Shown here: positions 8,504 to 17,593 of the stretch, piece by piece | How positions within the stretch are numbered: position 1 is the first letter of the stretch | How the letters are laid out: every line of letters begins with the position of its first letter | Source: Bifidobacterium stellenboschense | Lineage (GTDB): Bacteria; Actinomycetota; Actinomycetes; Actinomycetales; Bifidobacteriaceae | Reading direction: 5' to 3' | NCBI RefSeq assembly: GCF_000741785.1 | Contig: NZ_JGZP01000018.1 | Coordinates: forward strand, 1 to 41,854 | Length of the DNA: 41,854 nt | Notes under the pieces: model-generated | The model's input: the letters and a program-made list of their open reading frames with translations, nothing else | Databases searched by the model: none | What the model was told of the DNA's origin: nothing | Made by a program: the position numbers and the translations under genes

Positions 8504-9311
8504 GCGTCATCACCATCGGGATCGTCGACAACGACGTCATCACCGTGAAGGCGCTCGCCGCATTGCTTGAACGCAACGACGATTTTCATGTCATCTGGAC
8601 CGCGTCGTCGGGGCGGCAGACCATTGTCAACTGCCTTGAGGACGAACGCTGGCCGGACGTGCTGCTCGTCGACGCGGAACTCGGCGACGACCTCGGCACG
8701 GAGGTGTGCCGTCGGCTGCGCGCCGGCAACGGGGCATGTGCGATGCTCGTCATCACCGCGTACCCGCCCGAACGCTACCGGCGCGACGCCGCGCGCGCCG
8801 GTGCGCAGGGCATCGTCGGCAAGGCCGACTATCCGTGGTTGGAACGGGCCATCCGGTTCGTCCATGCCGGCCGCGTGTTCGCCGTGCCGACGCCGCGGCG
8901 GGAGGGTGCCGATATGGGAAATGCCAACGTGGGACAGCTCTTCGACAGCGGCAGGGTACCGCGGTGGGAAGGTGCAGGCATCGGAGGTGTCGATGACTTG
9001 GGCGAAGCGACGATGCGCGGTTCCTGTCGCCGCGGGAGGCGCAGCGGCGGTTGCTTGCGCGGCTCGGCCGATCCGCTGGTGTCGGTGCGGCCGGTGCGGG
9101 TGCGGCCTCTCCCGCATCGCGGTTGAGCTTTCAGGAATCGCAGGTGTTGGCGATGTCGGCGGATGGATTGACGCAGAACGAGATCGCCGACCGGCTCGAC
9201 ATCACCCCGGCGAGCGTGCGCACGCATTCGATGCGCGCCCGCCGCAAGCTCGGCGCCGCCACCCTCACCCAAGCCGTGGTCCAATGGCTGCGTCAGATCG
9301 GGCGGCGGTAG
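8500..9311 (+). pseudogene. LuxR/NarL-type response regulator, frameshifted
   Basis: Partner of the kinase just upstream (ATGA overlap). The first frame encodes a receiver domain with phospho-acceptor D58 (LLVDAELG) and runs on without a recognisable DNA-binding domain. A LuxR-type helix-turn-helix is encoded in another frame up to the stop at 9309-9311: key pieces are LTQNEIADRLDITPASVR and KLGAATLTQAVV. The second frame is closed by a stop at 8994-8996, so the shift must lie after it, most likely between 8997 and 9020 near TTGGG. Adding one base gives a normal 270-residue regulator. It is a real deletion or a sequence error. If real, the kinase is left with a receiver lacking its output domain. 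Confidence 0.85.
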
Positions 9312-9368
9312 TGGCGCGGAAGCGGCCGCGATGTCTGGTGCGTCGGCGTGCCCTCACGAACAACATGA

Positions 9369-9388
9369 TAATATCTTTATCGATATTA
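9369..9388. promoter_or_regulatory. AT-rich inverted repeat upstream of RhuM-family gene
   Basis: TAATATC (9369-9375) and GATATTA (9382-9388) form a perfect 7-bp inverted repeat in an AT-rich patch 40-60 bases before ATG 9429. It is a likely promoter/operator, by analogy with the palindrome upstream of the ATPase gene. The exact -10 and -35 boxes are unclear. Confidence 0.4.
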
Positions 9389-9428
9389 ATTGATGGTGTC
9401 GTGCAGAGGTGGATGAAAGGAGACTGCA

Positions 9429-10424
9429 ATGGATGCCGAAGCGAACATCGTGCTGTATCAGGACGGCGACCGCAATGTACAGGTGCAGATGCGGTACGAG
9501 GATGAGACGTTCTGGATGACGCAGAAAGCCATGGCGGAGCTGTTCGATGTGACGGTTCCAAATATTTCGTATCATCTGAAAGGCATTTATGATTCCGGGG
9601 AGTTGGAGCCGGAACGAACTGTTAAAGATTTTCTAATAGTTCGTCAGGAGGGTTCCCGCAAGGTTTCGCGCACGGTGGCGTTCTACAATCTCGATGCCAT
9701 CATCGCGGTCGGATATCGCGTGAACAGCATGAAGGCCACGCGGTTCCGTCAATGGGCCACGAAGACTCTGCGTGAGTACATCATCAAGGGGTTCGTGCTC
9801 AACGACGACATGTTGAAGAACGGTCGTCCGTTCGGCGAGGACTACTTCGACGAGTTGCTGCGACGTATCCGCGACATCCGTGCAAGCGAACGTCGCTTCT
9901 ACCAGAAGATCACGGACCTGTTCCAGGACATCAGCGTGGACTATGACCCGAAAAGCCAGGAGGCGCGCGATTTCTTCGCCAATGTGCAGAATCGGTTCCA
10001 TTACGCGGTAAGTGGCCATACGGCGGCTGAAATCATCAACGATCGTGTGGATGCGGACAAGCCGCACATGGGATTGACCACGTGGAAAGGGTCGCCGGAA
10101 GGGCGCATCCATTCCTCCGACGTCACGGTGGCGAAGAACTACCTGAGCGAAGAGGAGCTTGACCATCTCAACCAGTTGGTGTCTGGTTTCCTTGATGCGG
10201 CCGAATTGCGTGTGCGCAATCATCAGACCACCACGATGGCGCAATGCGTGGAATTGTGTAACCAGTACATCATGTTCACCGGCGGGCAGGCATTGCAAGG
10301 CAAAGGGAAGGTGAGCCGCAAACAGGCCGACGCCAAAGCCATGGCCGAGTTCTGTCGGTTCAACGACTCCCAGATGTCCGATTTCGATGTGTTCGTGCAG
10401 GAGGTGGAACGCAAGGCCCGTTGA
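9429..10424 (+). CDS. RhuM-family protein
   Basis: A 331-residue cytoplasmic protein of the RhuM family, named after a gene in a Salmonella pathogenicity island; its biochemical role is not established. The family's N-terminal winged-helix-like part is recognisable (WMTQKAMAELFDVTVPNI, then FYNLDAIIAVGYRVNS and RFRQWATKTLREYI). The C-terminal half is helical and charged. The gene has a good ribosome site (AAAGGAG) and stands alone between the frameshifted regulator and a convergent permease. RhuM genes are frequent on islands and near restriction or toxin-antitoxin genes. The lower GC here and in the ATPase gene fits acquisition. No partner toxin or restriction gene is adjacent. Confidence 0.88.
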   Translation: MDAEANIVLYQDGDRNVQVQMRYEDETFWMTQKAMAELFDVTVPNISYHLKGIYDSGELEPERTVKDFLIVRQEGSRKVSRTVAFYNLDAIIAVGYRVNSMKATRFRQWATKTLREYIIKGFVLNDDMLKNGRPFGEDYFDELLRRIRDIRASERRFYQKITDLFQDISVDYDPKSQEARDFFANVQNRFHYAVSGHTAAEIINDRVDADKPHMGLTTWKGSPEGRIHSSDVTVAKNYLSEEELDHLNQLVSGFLDAAELRVRNHQTTTMAQCVELCNQYIMFTGGQALQGKGKVSRKQADAKAMAEFCRFNDSQMSDFDVFVQEVERKAR

Positions 10425-10455
10425 ATGGGTGAGTTTCTGTTGGTCGAATATGCGA

Positions 10456-10489
10456 AACGGGGTGCCGGCGGTCGTGCCGGCACCCCGTT
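10456..10489. terminator. Hairpin between convergent genes
   Basis: AACGGGGTGCCGGC (10456-10469) is perfectly inverted at 10476-10489 with a 6-base loop. It sits between the RhuM gene stop (10424) and the permease stop (10524), so it probably ends both transcripts. There is a short T-run only on the minus strand side. Confidence 0.75.
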
Positions 10490-10523
10490 GATTCTCACGG
10501 AACCACGCGGATGGCTCCTACCT

Positions 10524-12011
10524 CTACTTCTTCGCCTGGGTGAGCTGGTAGGCGACGAAGAGGATCGCGAGCCAGATCACGCCGGCGATGACGGCGACGT
10601 GGTAGCTGGGGGAGAAGCACATGAGCACCACGACCAGCGCGAGGAACGCGAGCACCACCCACGGCGTCACCTTCGCGAACGGCAGCTTGAAGTGGATCGC
10701 GGCCAGCGCCTTGGCGCCCGACTTGCCCGCCAGATCGGTGTCGTCCGGCGCGCCGCCGGCGGCGACCACGCGGCGGAACTTCATTTCGGTGACCATGATC
10801 ATCGTCCAGTTGATGATGCCGGCGATCGTGGCGATCGACATCAGGTAGTTGAACGCGAACTCGGGCCACACGAACACGACGACCACGGCGATCGCGGTGA
10901 TCACCGCGGAGGTGAGCACGCCGGCCACCGGCACGCCGTGCTTGTTCAGCTTGCCGAGGTAGGCGGGCGCGTTGCCCTGCTTAGCCAGCGAGTACAGCAT
11001 GCGGGAGTTCGCGTACAGACCGGAGTTGTAGACGCTCATCACGGCGGTCAGGCACACGAAGTTGAGGATGCCGGCGGCCGCGTGCACGCCCACCGAATCG
11101 AAGATCTGCACGAACGGGCTGGACTTGCCGTCGATCTGGTTCCACGGCACCACGGCCATGATCACGCCGAGCGCGCCGATGTAGAACACGAGGATGCGCC
11201 AGATGATGTCGTTCGTGGCGCGTGGAATCGTGGTCTTCGGATCCTCCGTCTCGCCGGCCGTGATGCCGATGAGCTCGGTGCCGCCGAAGCTGAACATGAC
11301 GACGACGAGCGCCATCAGCAGGCCAGTCCACGAGCCGTCCTTCGCCTGACCCATCAGGCCGTTCGGGAAGAACCCGCCGCCCACGGTGAACCAGTTCGCG
11401 AACGTCGCCTTCGCGCCCGACTCGGTCGGCAGCGCGAACACGATCACCGCGAGACCGCCCAGGATCATCGCGATCACGGCCACGATCTTGATGATCGCGA
11501 ACCAGAACTCGAACTCGCCGAACTTGCTCACGCCGAGCAGGTTCGCCGCGCAGATCACCACGAGGAACACGGCCGCCGACACCCACGTCGGAATCGCCGG
11601 GAACCAGTAGTTCACGAAGCTGCCCACCACGGCCAGCTCCACCATCGACACGAGGATGTAGTTGAACCAGTAGTTCCAGCCGGAGATGAATCCGGCGCGC
11701 TTCGACCAGTAGCGGGTCGCGTAGTAGCTGAACGCGCCGGCCTTCGGATCCTCGACCGACATCTCGGACAGCGCGCGCACGATCATGAAGATCGCGAGAC
11801 CGCCGATCAGGTAGGCGAGCAGGATCGACGGGCCGGCCAGCGCGATCGACTCGCTCGAGCCGTAGAACAGGCCCGTGCCGATCGCGCCGCCCAGCGCGAT
11901 CAGCTGGATGTGGCGGTTCTTCAACGATTTGCGCAGCGTCGCGGGCACCGGCACGTCGTCGGTTTCGCGCGGCTTCGTGGCCGTGTTCCCGGCCTTGTTC
12001 TCGGAAGCCAT
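10524..12011 (-). CDS. Amino acid permease (AAT family, APC superfamily)
   Basis: A 495-residue inner-membrane transporter with about twelve hydrophobic segments that should carry an amino acid in with protons. The family signature GGAIGTGLFYGS is near the N-terminus, followed by the typical SEMSVEDPKAGAFSYYA and the central GGTELIGITAGE. It resembles the AroP/LysP/ProY/GabP group, but the substrate cannot be assigned. I chose ATG 12011 (MASEN), preceded by AGAGAGAAGAAC; an in-frame ATG 24 bases upstream (12035) is also possible. It is divergent from the large FtsX permease and convergent with the RhuM gene. Confidence 0.9.
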   Translation of the reverse strand: MASENKAGNTATKPRETDDVPVPATLRKSLKNRHIQLIALGGAIGTGLFYGSSESIALAGPSILLAYLIGGLAIFMIVRALSEMSVEDPKAGAFSYYATRYWSKRAGFISGWNYWFNYILVSMVELAVVGSFVNYWFPAIPTWVSAAVFLVVICAANLLGVSKFGEFEFWFAIIKIVAVIAMILGGLAVIVFALPTESGAKATFANWFTVGGGFFPNGLMGQAKDGSWTGLLMALVVVMFSFGGTELIGITAGETEDPKTTIPRATNDIIWRILVFYIGALGVIMAVVPWNQIDGKSSPFVQIFDSVGVHAAAGILNFVCLTAVMSVYNSGLYANSRMLYSLAKQGNAPAYLGKLNKHGVPVAGVLTSAVITAIAVVVVFVWPEFAFNYLMSIATIAGIINWTMIMVTEMKFRRVVAAGGAPDDTDLAGKSGAKALAAIHFKLPFAKVTPWVVLAFLALVVVLMCFSPSYHVAVIAGVIWLAILFVAYQLTQAKK

Positions 12012-12205
12012 ATGTTCTTCTCTCTCTTGTCTCATATCTCACGTCGTGTCTCACGGGCGGTTCCGCCGCCCGCCCATCGCGGGAGACCTTGTGGGCCGTG
12101 CGCGATGGTTCGCAACCACGGTATTGTATGCCGTTTCCCCACGGCGATTGCGTTTGCGTCCGCGGACCGGCGCGAAGACAATGGAAGATGACAAGGAGGT
12201 GCGTG

Positions 12206-15200
12206 ATGTCGAAGGCGTTTCTCAAGGACATGCTGCGCTGCTGGCGGCGGTCATGGAAGCGGTTCGCCTCCATCGCGCTGATCACCCTGCTCGGCGTGGC
12301 CGTGCTCACCGGCATCTACGCGGGCTGCCGCGACGCGTTCCTCGCCGCCGGACGCTTCTACGAATCGCAGGGACTGCATGACATCCAGATCGTCTCCACC
12401 GCGGGCCTCACCGACGACGACGTGGCCGCGCTGCGCAAGGTGCGGGGCGTGGAATCGGTGCAGGCGGAGCGTTCGAGGAACGTGACCGTAACCGTGCGCG
12501 GCTCGGATAAGACAGCGGTGATTCGCGAGATCGGAGAAACCGGCGGCGGCGCAGCCGCCCTCGACCGCCCATACCTCACGGAAGGCCGGCTGCCGAAGAA
12601 GACGGGCGAAATCGCCGTCACGAAGAAGTTCCTCAACGACAGCGGCCTCAAGGTGGGCGGCCGGTTCACCGTCGATTCGGAAGAGATGGAATCGACCGAT
12701 TCAATCGATTCGACCGATTCCGCCAAGGATTCCAGCCAATCCGCCGATTCCACGTCCCGGTCCGCGAGTCCCCGCACGAAGCTCACCATCACCGGGGTGG
12801 TCATCGACCCGCGGGATCTCGCCAATCCGGACGGCTACGCCTCGAAGAACGCCTTCCGTTCCACCGCCTCCGACGACTACGCGTTCTTCGCCCCAGCGGG
12901 CGGCACGACCGGTAATGCAACCAACAGCGTGACCGGTAATGCACCTAACAGCGAGACCGCAGACACAACCGACAGCACAGCCACCGCCCCCGACGACATC
13001 TACACATCGATCAGCCTGCGCATCACCGGCGCCGCCGACCTCGACACATTCTCCGACGGCTACGACACCGCCGTGCGCACGGTCGCCGACCGCATTGAAA
13101 CCAAGATCCAGTCCAAGCGCGAGAAGGCCCGCCGTCAACAGCTCACCGATGCGGCCCAGGCGAAACTCGATAAGGCCCGCGCCGAGACCGAACAGCGTTT
13201 CGCGGACGCCCAAGCCCGACTCGACCAGCAACGTGCGCAGTTCGACGCCCAAGTTGATGGATTGGCGGCGCAATCTGCAGGGTCGGCGACCCAACCTGTG
13301 GAATCCGCGACCCAACCTGCAGACCATTCCACCCAACCTGCATACGACCCCGCAGTAGTCAGGCAATCCGTCATCGCGAAAAGCCCGGAATTGCAACAAG
13401 TCCAATCCCAGCTCGACCAGGCGCAAGCGGACCTCACCATACAGAAGGAGGCCGCGATCCAGCACATAACAGACCAAACCATACAGGTAACCTCCCAGAT
13501 TCCGCAGGTTCGCTGGTATGTGACCACGCGCTCCGACATCGGCGGCTTCAGCGCCTTCAAATCGGACATGACCTCGATTGAATCGATCGGCCGCGCGTTC
13601 CCGGTCGTGTTCCTGCTCGTCGCCGTGTTGATGAGCCTGACCACGATGGCCCGCATGGTCGAGGAGGACCGCGGCCTTATCGGCACCTACCTCGGTCTCG
13701 GCTACAAAGGAATCGCCGTCGCCTCCCGCTACCTGCTGTTCGCGTTGCTCGCCTGCCTGATCGGCGGCGGGCTCGGCCTGATCGCCGGATTCCTCGGCAT
13801 CCCCGCGTTCCTGCTCGTCGTGATCGAAGGCCTGTACACGCTGCCCGGCGCACGCCTCGAATACGACTGGTTGTACGGCACGGCCGGCATCGCCCTGTTC
13901 GTGGTCGGCGTGCTCGCCGCCACCGCGTTCGCCTGCCGCCGCGACATCCGCCACATGCCCGCCGAACTGATGCGTCCGAAAGCCCCGAAGGCCGGCGCAC
14001 GTATCCTCCTCGAACGCATCCGCCCTGTTTGGCGCCGCATGGGCTTCCTCAACAAGGTGACCGCGCGCAACATCTTCCGTTTCAAGTCGCGTCTCGTGAT
14101 GACGGTCGGCGGCGTGGCCGGCTGCACCGCGCTCATCCTGTGCGGGCTCGCCATCAACGACACGGTCGCCGCGATCGGCCCGAAACAGTACGACGGCATC
14201 TACCGGTACGACCTGATGGCCGTCTCCGCCGACGCCGACGCTCCCGCCCTGCGCGCGCGACTCGACAAGGACGGCAAAACCACGGCGACGCTGCGCATCC
14301 GCGTCGAAAACGGCGAGCTGTCGACCGCCGCCGCGTCGCCCGCGAAGTCCTCCGCCTCCAGCGAGACGATCCAGCTCATCGTCGTCCCCGAACGTTCGCT
14401 GAAACGCCTCAACACGATGATCGACCTGCGCGAGGCGAGCGACAGCGACCTCTACCGCTACAGCGGCGGCATGTTCGGCCGTTCCGGCGGCGGCGAGGTC
14501 ACGCTCGACGACTCCGGCGCGATCGTCAGCCAGTCCGCGGCGAACGCGCTCGGCGTGCACGCGGGCGACACGGTCACGCTGCGCGGCGGCGACCTGACGC
14601 GCGCGAAGACGCGCGTCGCCGCCGTCACGCGCAGCCTCGTCGGCTCGGACGTGTACGTGAGCGAGTCACTGTACCAGCGTCTGTTCGGTGATTCGGGCGA
14701 TTCCGATGATTCCGCCGATTCCGGCACGACGACCGACAGCACTGGCAGCACCGGCAACTCCACTGATTCCAAGGATTCCGCCGCCGCCACCCCCGTCTGG
14801 AACGCCGTCTACGCGAAACTCACAGGCGACGCCGCCGCCCAGACCGCCTACGTCGACAAACTCGCCGACGATCCCGCTGTCGTCAGCGCGGTCGGTACCG
14901 CCGAACTCGCCGACGGCTTCTCCTTCGACCTGATGGGTGCGGTCGTCGCCCTGATCGTCGGACTCGCGGGTGCGCTCTGCCTTGTCGTGCTGTTCACGCT
15001 CGCGAACACGAACATCTCCGAACGCGTGCGCGAGATGGCGACGCTCAAGGTGCTCGGATTCCGCAGGCGTGAGATCCACCAGTACGTGAACCGCGAGATG
15101 CGCGTGCTCACGTGGATGGGCGTGGCGGTCGGGCTGCCGCTCGGCCGCTGGATCGGCGGCCTCCTCACCGCGGCGCTCGGCATGCCGTCCCTGTATTTCG

Positions 15201-15334
15201 AAGTGGATCTGCGCCCGACCAGCTATCTCGCGGCCGCGTTCGTGACGCTCGTCTTCGCCGAGTTCGTCGCGTGGCTCACCAAGCCGGTGCTCGACCGCAT
15301 CGACCCGGTCGGCGCGCTCAAGAGCGTGGAGTAG
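12206..15334 (+). CDS. Large FtsX-type ABC transporter permease
   Basis: A 1042-residue membrane protein of the FtsX/MacB permease superfamily. One N-terminal membrane helix (about 19-40) is followed by an extracellular region. A coiled coil (about 295-350) follows, then a first FtsX block of helices (about 460-590), a second extracellular domain, and a C-terminal FtsX block (910-1042). ATG 12206 follows the strong site AAGGAGGTG. Two low-complexity Ser/Asp/Thr stretches (around 155-185 and 828-855) and a repeated ATQP segment (about 350-375) interrupt the extracellular parts. No ATP-binding subunit is adjacent, which is unusual because such permeases normally travel with one. Substrate unknown; lipid, peptide or envelope-stress roles are typical of the family. 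The 3' end overlaps the convergent glycosyltransferase gene by 17 bases. Confidence 0.88.
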   Translation: MSKAFLKDMLRCWRRSWKRFASIALITLLGVAVLTGIYAGCRDAFLAAGRFYESQGLHDIQIVSTAGLTDDDVAALRKVRGVESVQAERSRNVTVTVRGSDKTAVIREIGETGGGAAALDRPYLTEGRLPKKTGEIAVTKKFLNDSGLKVGGRFTVDSEEMESTDSIDSTDSAKDSSQSADSTSRSASPRTKLTITGVVIDPRDLANPDGYASKNAFRSTASDDYAFFAPAGGTTGNATNSVTGNAPNSETADTTDSTATAPDDIYTSISLRITGAADLDTFSDGYDTAVRTVADRIETKIQSKREKARRQQLTDAAQAKLDKARAETEQRFADAQARLDQQRAQFDAQVDGLAAQSAGSATQPVESATQPADHSTQPAYDPAVVRQSVIAKSPELQQVQSQLDQAQADLTIQKEAAIQHITDQTIQVTSQIPQVRWYVTTRSDIGGFSAFKSDMTSIESIGRAFPVVFLLVAVLMSLTTMARMVEEDRGLIGTYLGLGYKGIAVASRYLLFALLACLIGGGLGLIAGFLGIPAFLLVVIEGLYTLPGARLEYDWLYGTAGIALFVVGVLAATAFACRRDIRHMPAELMRPKAPKAGARILLERIRPVWRRMGFLNKVTARNIFRFKSRLVMTVGGVAGCTALILCGLAINDTVAAIGPKQYDGIYRYDLMAVSADADAPALRARLDKDGKTTATLRIRVENGELSTAAASPAKSSASSETIQLIVVPERSLKRLNTMIDLREASDSDLYRYSGGMFGRSGGGEVTLDDSGAIVSQSAANALGVHAGDTVTLRGGDLTRAKTRVAAVTRSLVGSDVYVSESLYQRLFGDSGDSDDSADSGTTTDSTGSTGNSTDSKDSAAATPVWNAVYAKLTGDAAAQTAYVDKLADDPAVVSAVGTAELADGFSFDLMGAVVALIVGLAGALCLVVLFTLANTNISERVREMATLKVLGFRRREIHQYVNREMRVLTWMGVAVGLPLGRWIGGLLTAALGMPSLYFEVDLRPTSYLAAAFVTLVFAEFVAWLTKPVLDRIDPVGALKSVE

Positions 15335-16511
15335 TGTCGCCCGCGTCCGGCACGTCGTCGTCCGCCGCGCCGGACACCTCATCCTCCCCATCGTCGTCGA
15401 TGTGTACGTCCGCCGTCGTCCACGGCTTCCGGTCGCGTTTGAGCAGGTCCGCGCGCATCCAGTACGCGCGATGCTCCAACCGCCGGATCAGCTGCGTGGC
15501 CGTGCACCTGACGCGCTGCGCCGGCGTGAGCCGCCCGGCCAGCCGCGCCAACGTGAGCAGGTCCTCCTGATACGCCGCGCGATGCGCCTCACGTACCTCC
15601 GGATCCATGCCCGGCGCGTCGAAATCCTCCGCCATCGCCTCCGCGTCGCACGCGCTCGACATCGTGTAGTAGCTGCGCGCCGGCAACACGCCGTGCTCCA
15701 TCGCCAGGTCGAAGTTGTGCGCGGCGGCGACCGCCTGATCGTGCTGGTAGTCGAACTCGCGTTCCGGCGGCACGTCGCCCTCATGCTGCAGCTGGTGGTA
15801 GAGCGTCACGTCGATGTCGGCGACCTTGCCCGCGCGCCGGTACAGTTCGCCGGACACCATCGGCACGTGCGCGCGCGTGCCCTCCGGGAACCGCAGTCCC
15901 TCCCACAGGTCGCTCCGGTACAGCCGGCCCCAGCAGGAATCGTTGAAATACCGGGCTTCCGTGTTGCGTCCGAATTCGGTGCCGACGAGTCGCAGACTCT
16001 TGCAGAACACGTTCTGGTACGCCTTGAGCGCGTCGGTGAGCACGGTCACGCGTTCCGGCTCGCGCGCGCCTTCCGCCGTGGCCTCCGCCACGTCGTACAG
16101 TCGCGCGACGCCGAACTGCTTCCAGCGCGCCTTCGCGATGTCGGCGCCGGTGCGCAGCGCGGCGTGCAGCAGCAGTTCGACGTACCGGCGGTCGAGGATG
16201 TCGTCGCTGTTGACGAACGTCACCCACTCGCCGCGCGCGGCGTCGAGACCCGCGTTGCGGGCCTGCGCCGCGCCGGCGTGTGTCTGGTGGATGACGGTCA
16301 CGTGGTCGTCGCGCAGCGTGTATTCGTCGAGGATGGCGGCGCTCGAGTCGTCGGAGCCGTCGTCGACGAGGATGATGTCGAGCCGCGGATACGATTGCCG
16401 GAGGATCGAGTCGACGCAGTAGCGCACGTAATCCTCGGTGTCGTACACGGGCACGATGACGGAGACCAATGGGGTGGTCCGCGGCGTGCCCGGCGGCGTG
16501 GTCAACAGCAT
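15318..16511 (-). CDS. Family 2 glycosyltransferase
   Basis: A 397-residue GT-A fold transferase that should move a sugar from a nucleotide donor to a cell-envelope acceptor. The N-terminus reads VSVIVPVYDTEDYV, then VDDGSDDSS, and the metal-binding position is NSDD (VNSDDILDRRY), all standard for GT2. The C-terminal 150 residues are charged and helical, with an acidic tail (DDDGEDEVSGAADDD). No hydrophobic segment is evident. The gene lies alone, with no polysaccharide cluster around it, so the acceptor is unknown. The ribosome site before ATG 16511 is weak (AGGGAC). Confidence 0.9.
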   Translation of the reverse strand: MLLTTPPGTPRTTPLVSVIVPVYDTEDYVRYCVDSILRQSYPRLDIILVDDGSDDSSAAILDEYTLRDDHVTVIHQTHAGAAQARNAGLDAARGEWVTFVNSDDILDRRYVELLLHAALRTGADIAKARWKQFGVARLYDVAEATAEGAREPERVTVLTDALKAYQNVFCKSLRLVGTEFGRNTEARYFNDSCWGRLYRSDLWEGLRFPEGTRAHVPMVSGELYRRAGKVADIDVTLYHQLQHEGDVPPEREFDYQHDQAVAAAHNFDLAMEHGVLPARSYYTMSSACDAEAMAEDFDAPGMDPEVREAHRAAYQEDLLTLARLAGRLTPAQRVRCTATQLIRRLEHRAYWMRADLLKRDRKPWTTADVHIDDDGEDEVSGAADDDVPDAGDTTPRS

Positions 16512-16656
16512 GTGAAGTGTGGTCCCTGGCTTTCTGTGGTCCGTTTTTATCGGCTCCAGTATGGCACGGGGACGCTGAATGTCCGCTGGATGGCTCCGGG
16601 TCTTACACGACCATCACGTTCCATCGGGGCGCGGGATGAGGGGATTCCACGTGACG

Positions 16657-16723
16657 CGGGCGTTTCCGCCCGTTTTACCGTAGACGAACATGGGCCCGCA
16701 CACGGCTGGTGTGCGGGCCCATG
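16657..16723. terminator. Hairpins after the small membrane protein gene
   Basis: CATGGGCCCGCACAC (16689-16703) pairs perfectly with 16709-16723 over a 5-base loop, downstream of the minus-strand gene ending at 16763. A second hairpin, CGGGCG/CGCCCG (16657-16672), is followed by TTTTA on the plus strand. A short GGGCGCA/TGCGCCC hairpin lies at 16731-16749. Together these look like terminators. The rest of 16512-16762 holds no gene. Confidence 0.7.
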
Positions 16724-16762
16724 GGGATGTGGGCGCATCGGGTGCGCCCGCGCTCTTCGTGG

Positions 16763-17278
16763 TTATTCGGCGTCCGCGCCGAGGGCCTTCGCGGCGGCGT
16801 CGAGGCCGCTGGTCGCGTTGCGCAGATCGTCCGCATAGTCGCGGATCGCGGCGATCGCCTCGTCCACGTCCTGCTGGGAGCCGTCGGTCGGGCAGGTGGG
16901 CGCGTCGCCCAGCCCGTCGACCTCGGCCTGCGCGGCCTTGAGCGCCTTGAGCTGCGCGGCGTCGGTCTTGCCGTCGGCGTTCTTGACGGCCTCGTCGGCC
17001 TCCGCCTTCACGGTCTTGAGCGCATCCTGATGCGCCTTGAGCGCGGTGATCTGCGTCTCGCAGTTCTCCACGGATTCGGCGCTCGCCTTGCCGCCGCCCC
17101 ACGTGAACGCGAACGTGGCGATCGAGGCGATCACGACCACGATGGCCACGATGATGCCGATGCGCATGTCCTTCTTCGTGCACGGGGCCGGGGTCTCGGG
17201 GGCGGTGGTGCCGGCCGCGGTGCTTGCGGTGCTGGTGGTGTCAGGGGTGTCGGTGGCGTGCTGCTGGTCGTTCGTCAT
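16763..17278 (-). CDS. Small single-pass membrane protein, function unknown
   Basis: A 171-residue protein. A Thr/Ala/Pro-rich N-terminus of about 38 residues ends in KKD, followed by one membrane helix (about 39-60, IGIIVAIVVVIASIATFAF). The rest is an outside domain rich in Ala, Lys and Asp that is probably helical (about 70-165) and contains two cysteines (CETQ and TCPT) that could form a disulfide. ATG 17278 has a strong ribosome site AAGGAGCGGAG. I recognise no family. Genes of this design are common in bifidobacteria and usually annotated hypothetical. Confidence 0.8.
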   Translation of the reverse strand: MTNDQQHATDTPDTTSTASTAAGTTAPETPAPCTKKDMRIGIIVAIVVVIASIATFAFTWGGGKASAESVENCETQITALKAHQDALKTVKAEADEAVKNADGKTDAAQLKALKAAQAEVDGLGDAPTCPTDGSQQDVDEAIAAIRDYADDLRNATSGLDAAAKALGADAE

Positions 17279-17593
17279 CTCCGCTCCTTCGTGCGTGTGC
17301 CCGTGTGATGTGGTGATTGGTTCGTACTCGATGTGACGGGCTTGGCGTTTGGCTTGGCGCGCCTGCCCGTTGCCGTCGTCGCCCGCGGATTTCCGCCGTC
17401 TTCGGCGAATCAGGCCGGAACGATTCTACTCACGCGCCGGCGCTGCGCAATCGTGATGGGCCGATTGCCCAAAATCCGCGGAAAACCGTGAGACGGCAGA
17501 GGCGCGAAGGCGAAACGGGCGGTGGGTATGGGCACCGGGATCGGGCGGTTGGACTATGCGGCGGACAGGGGCGGACGGGCTGGACAGAGTGTG
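17279..17593. other. Intergenic region without a supported gene
   Basis: Between the small membrane protein start and the ApbE stop I see no open frame with a convincing ribosome site, no copy of the palindromic element and no clear hairpin. It must hold the promoter of the small membrane protein gene, but no sharp -10/-35 pair stands out. Confidence 0.5.

Noticed and set aside
8990..9030. Programmed ribosomal frameshift in the response regulator
   Set aside because: No slippery heptamer or nearby strong stem is evident at the junction. Deletion or sequence error is simpler.
10425..12191. Plus-strand frame opposite the amino acid permease
   Set aside because: His/Asp/Arg-rich shadow with no domain; the minus strand encodes a clear twelve-helix permease.
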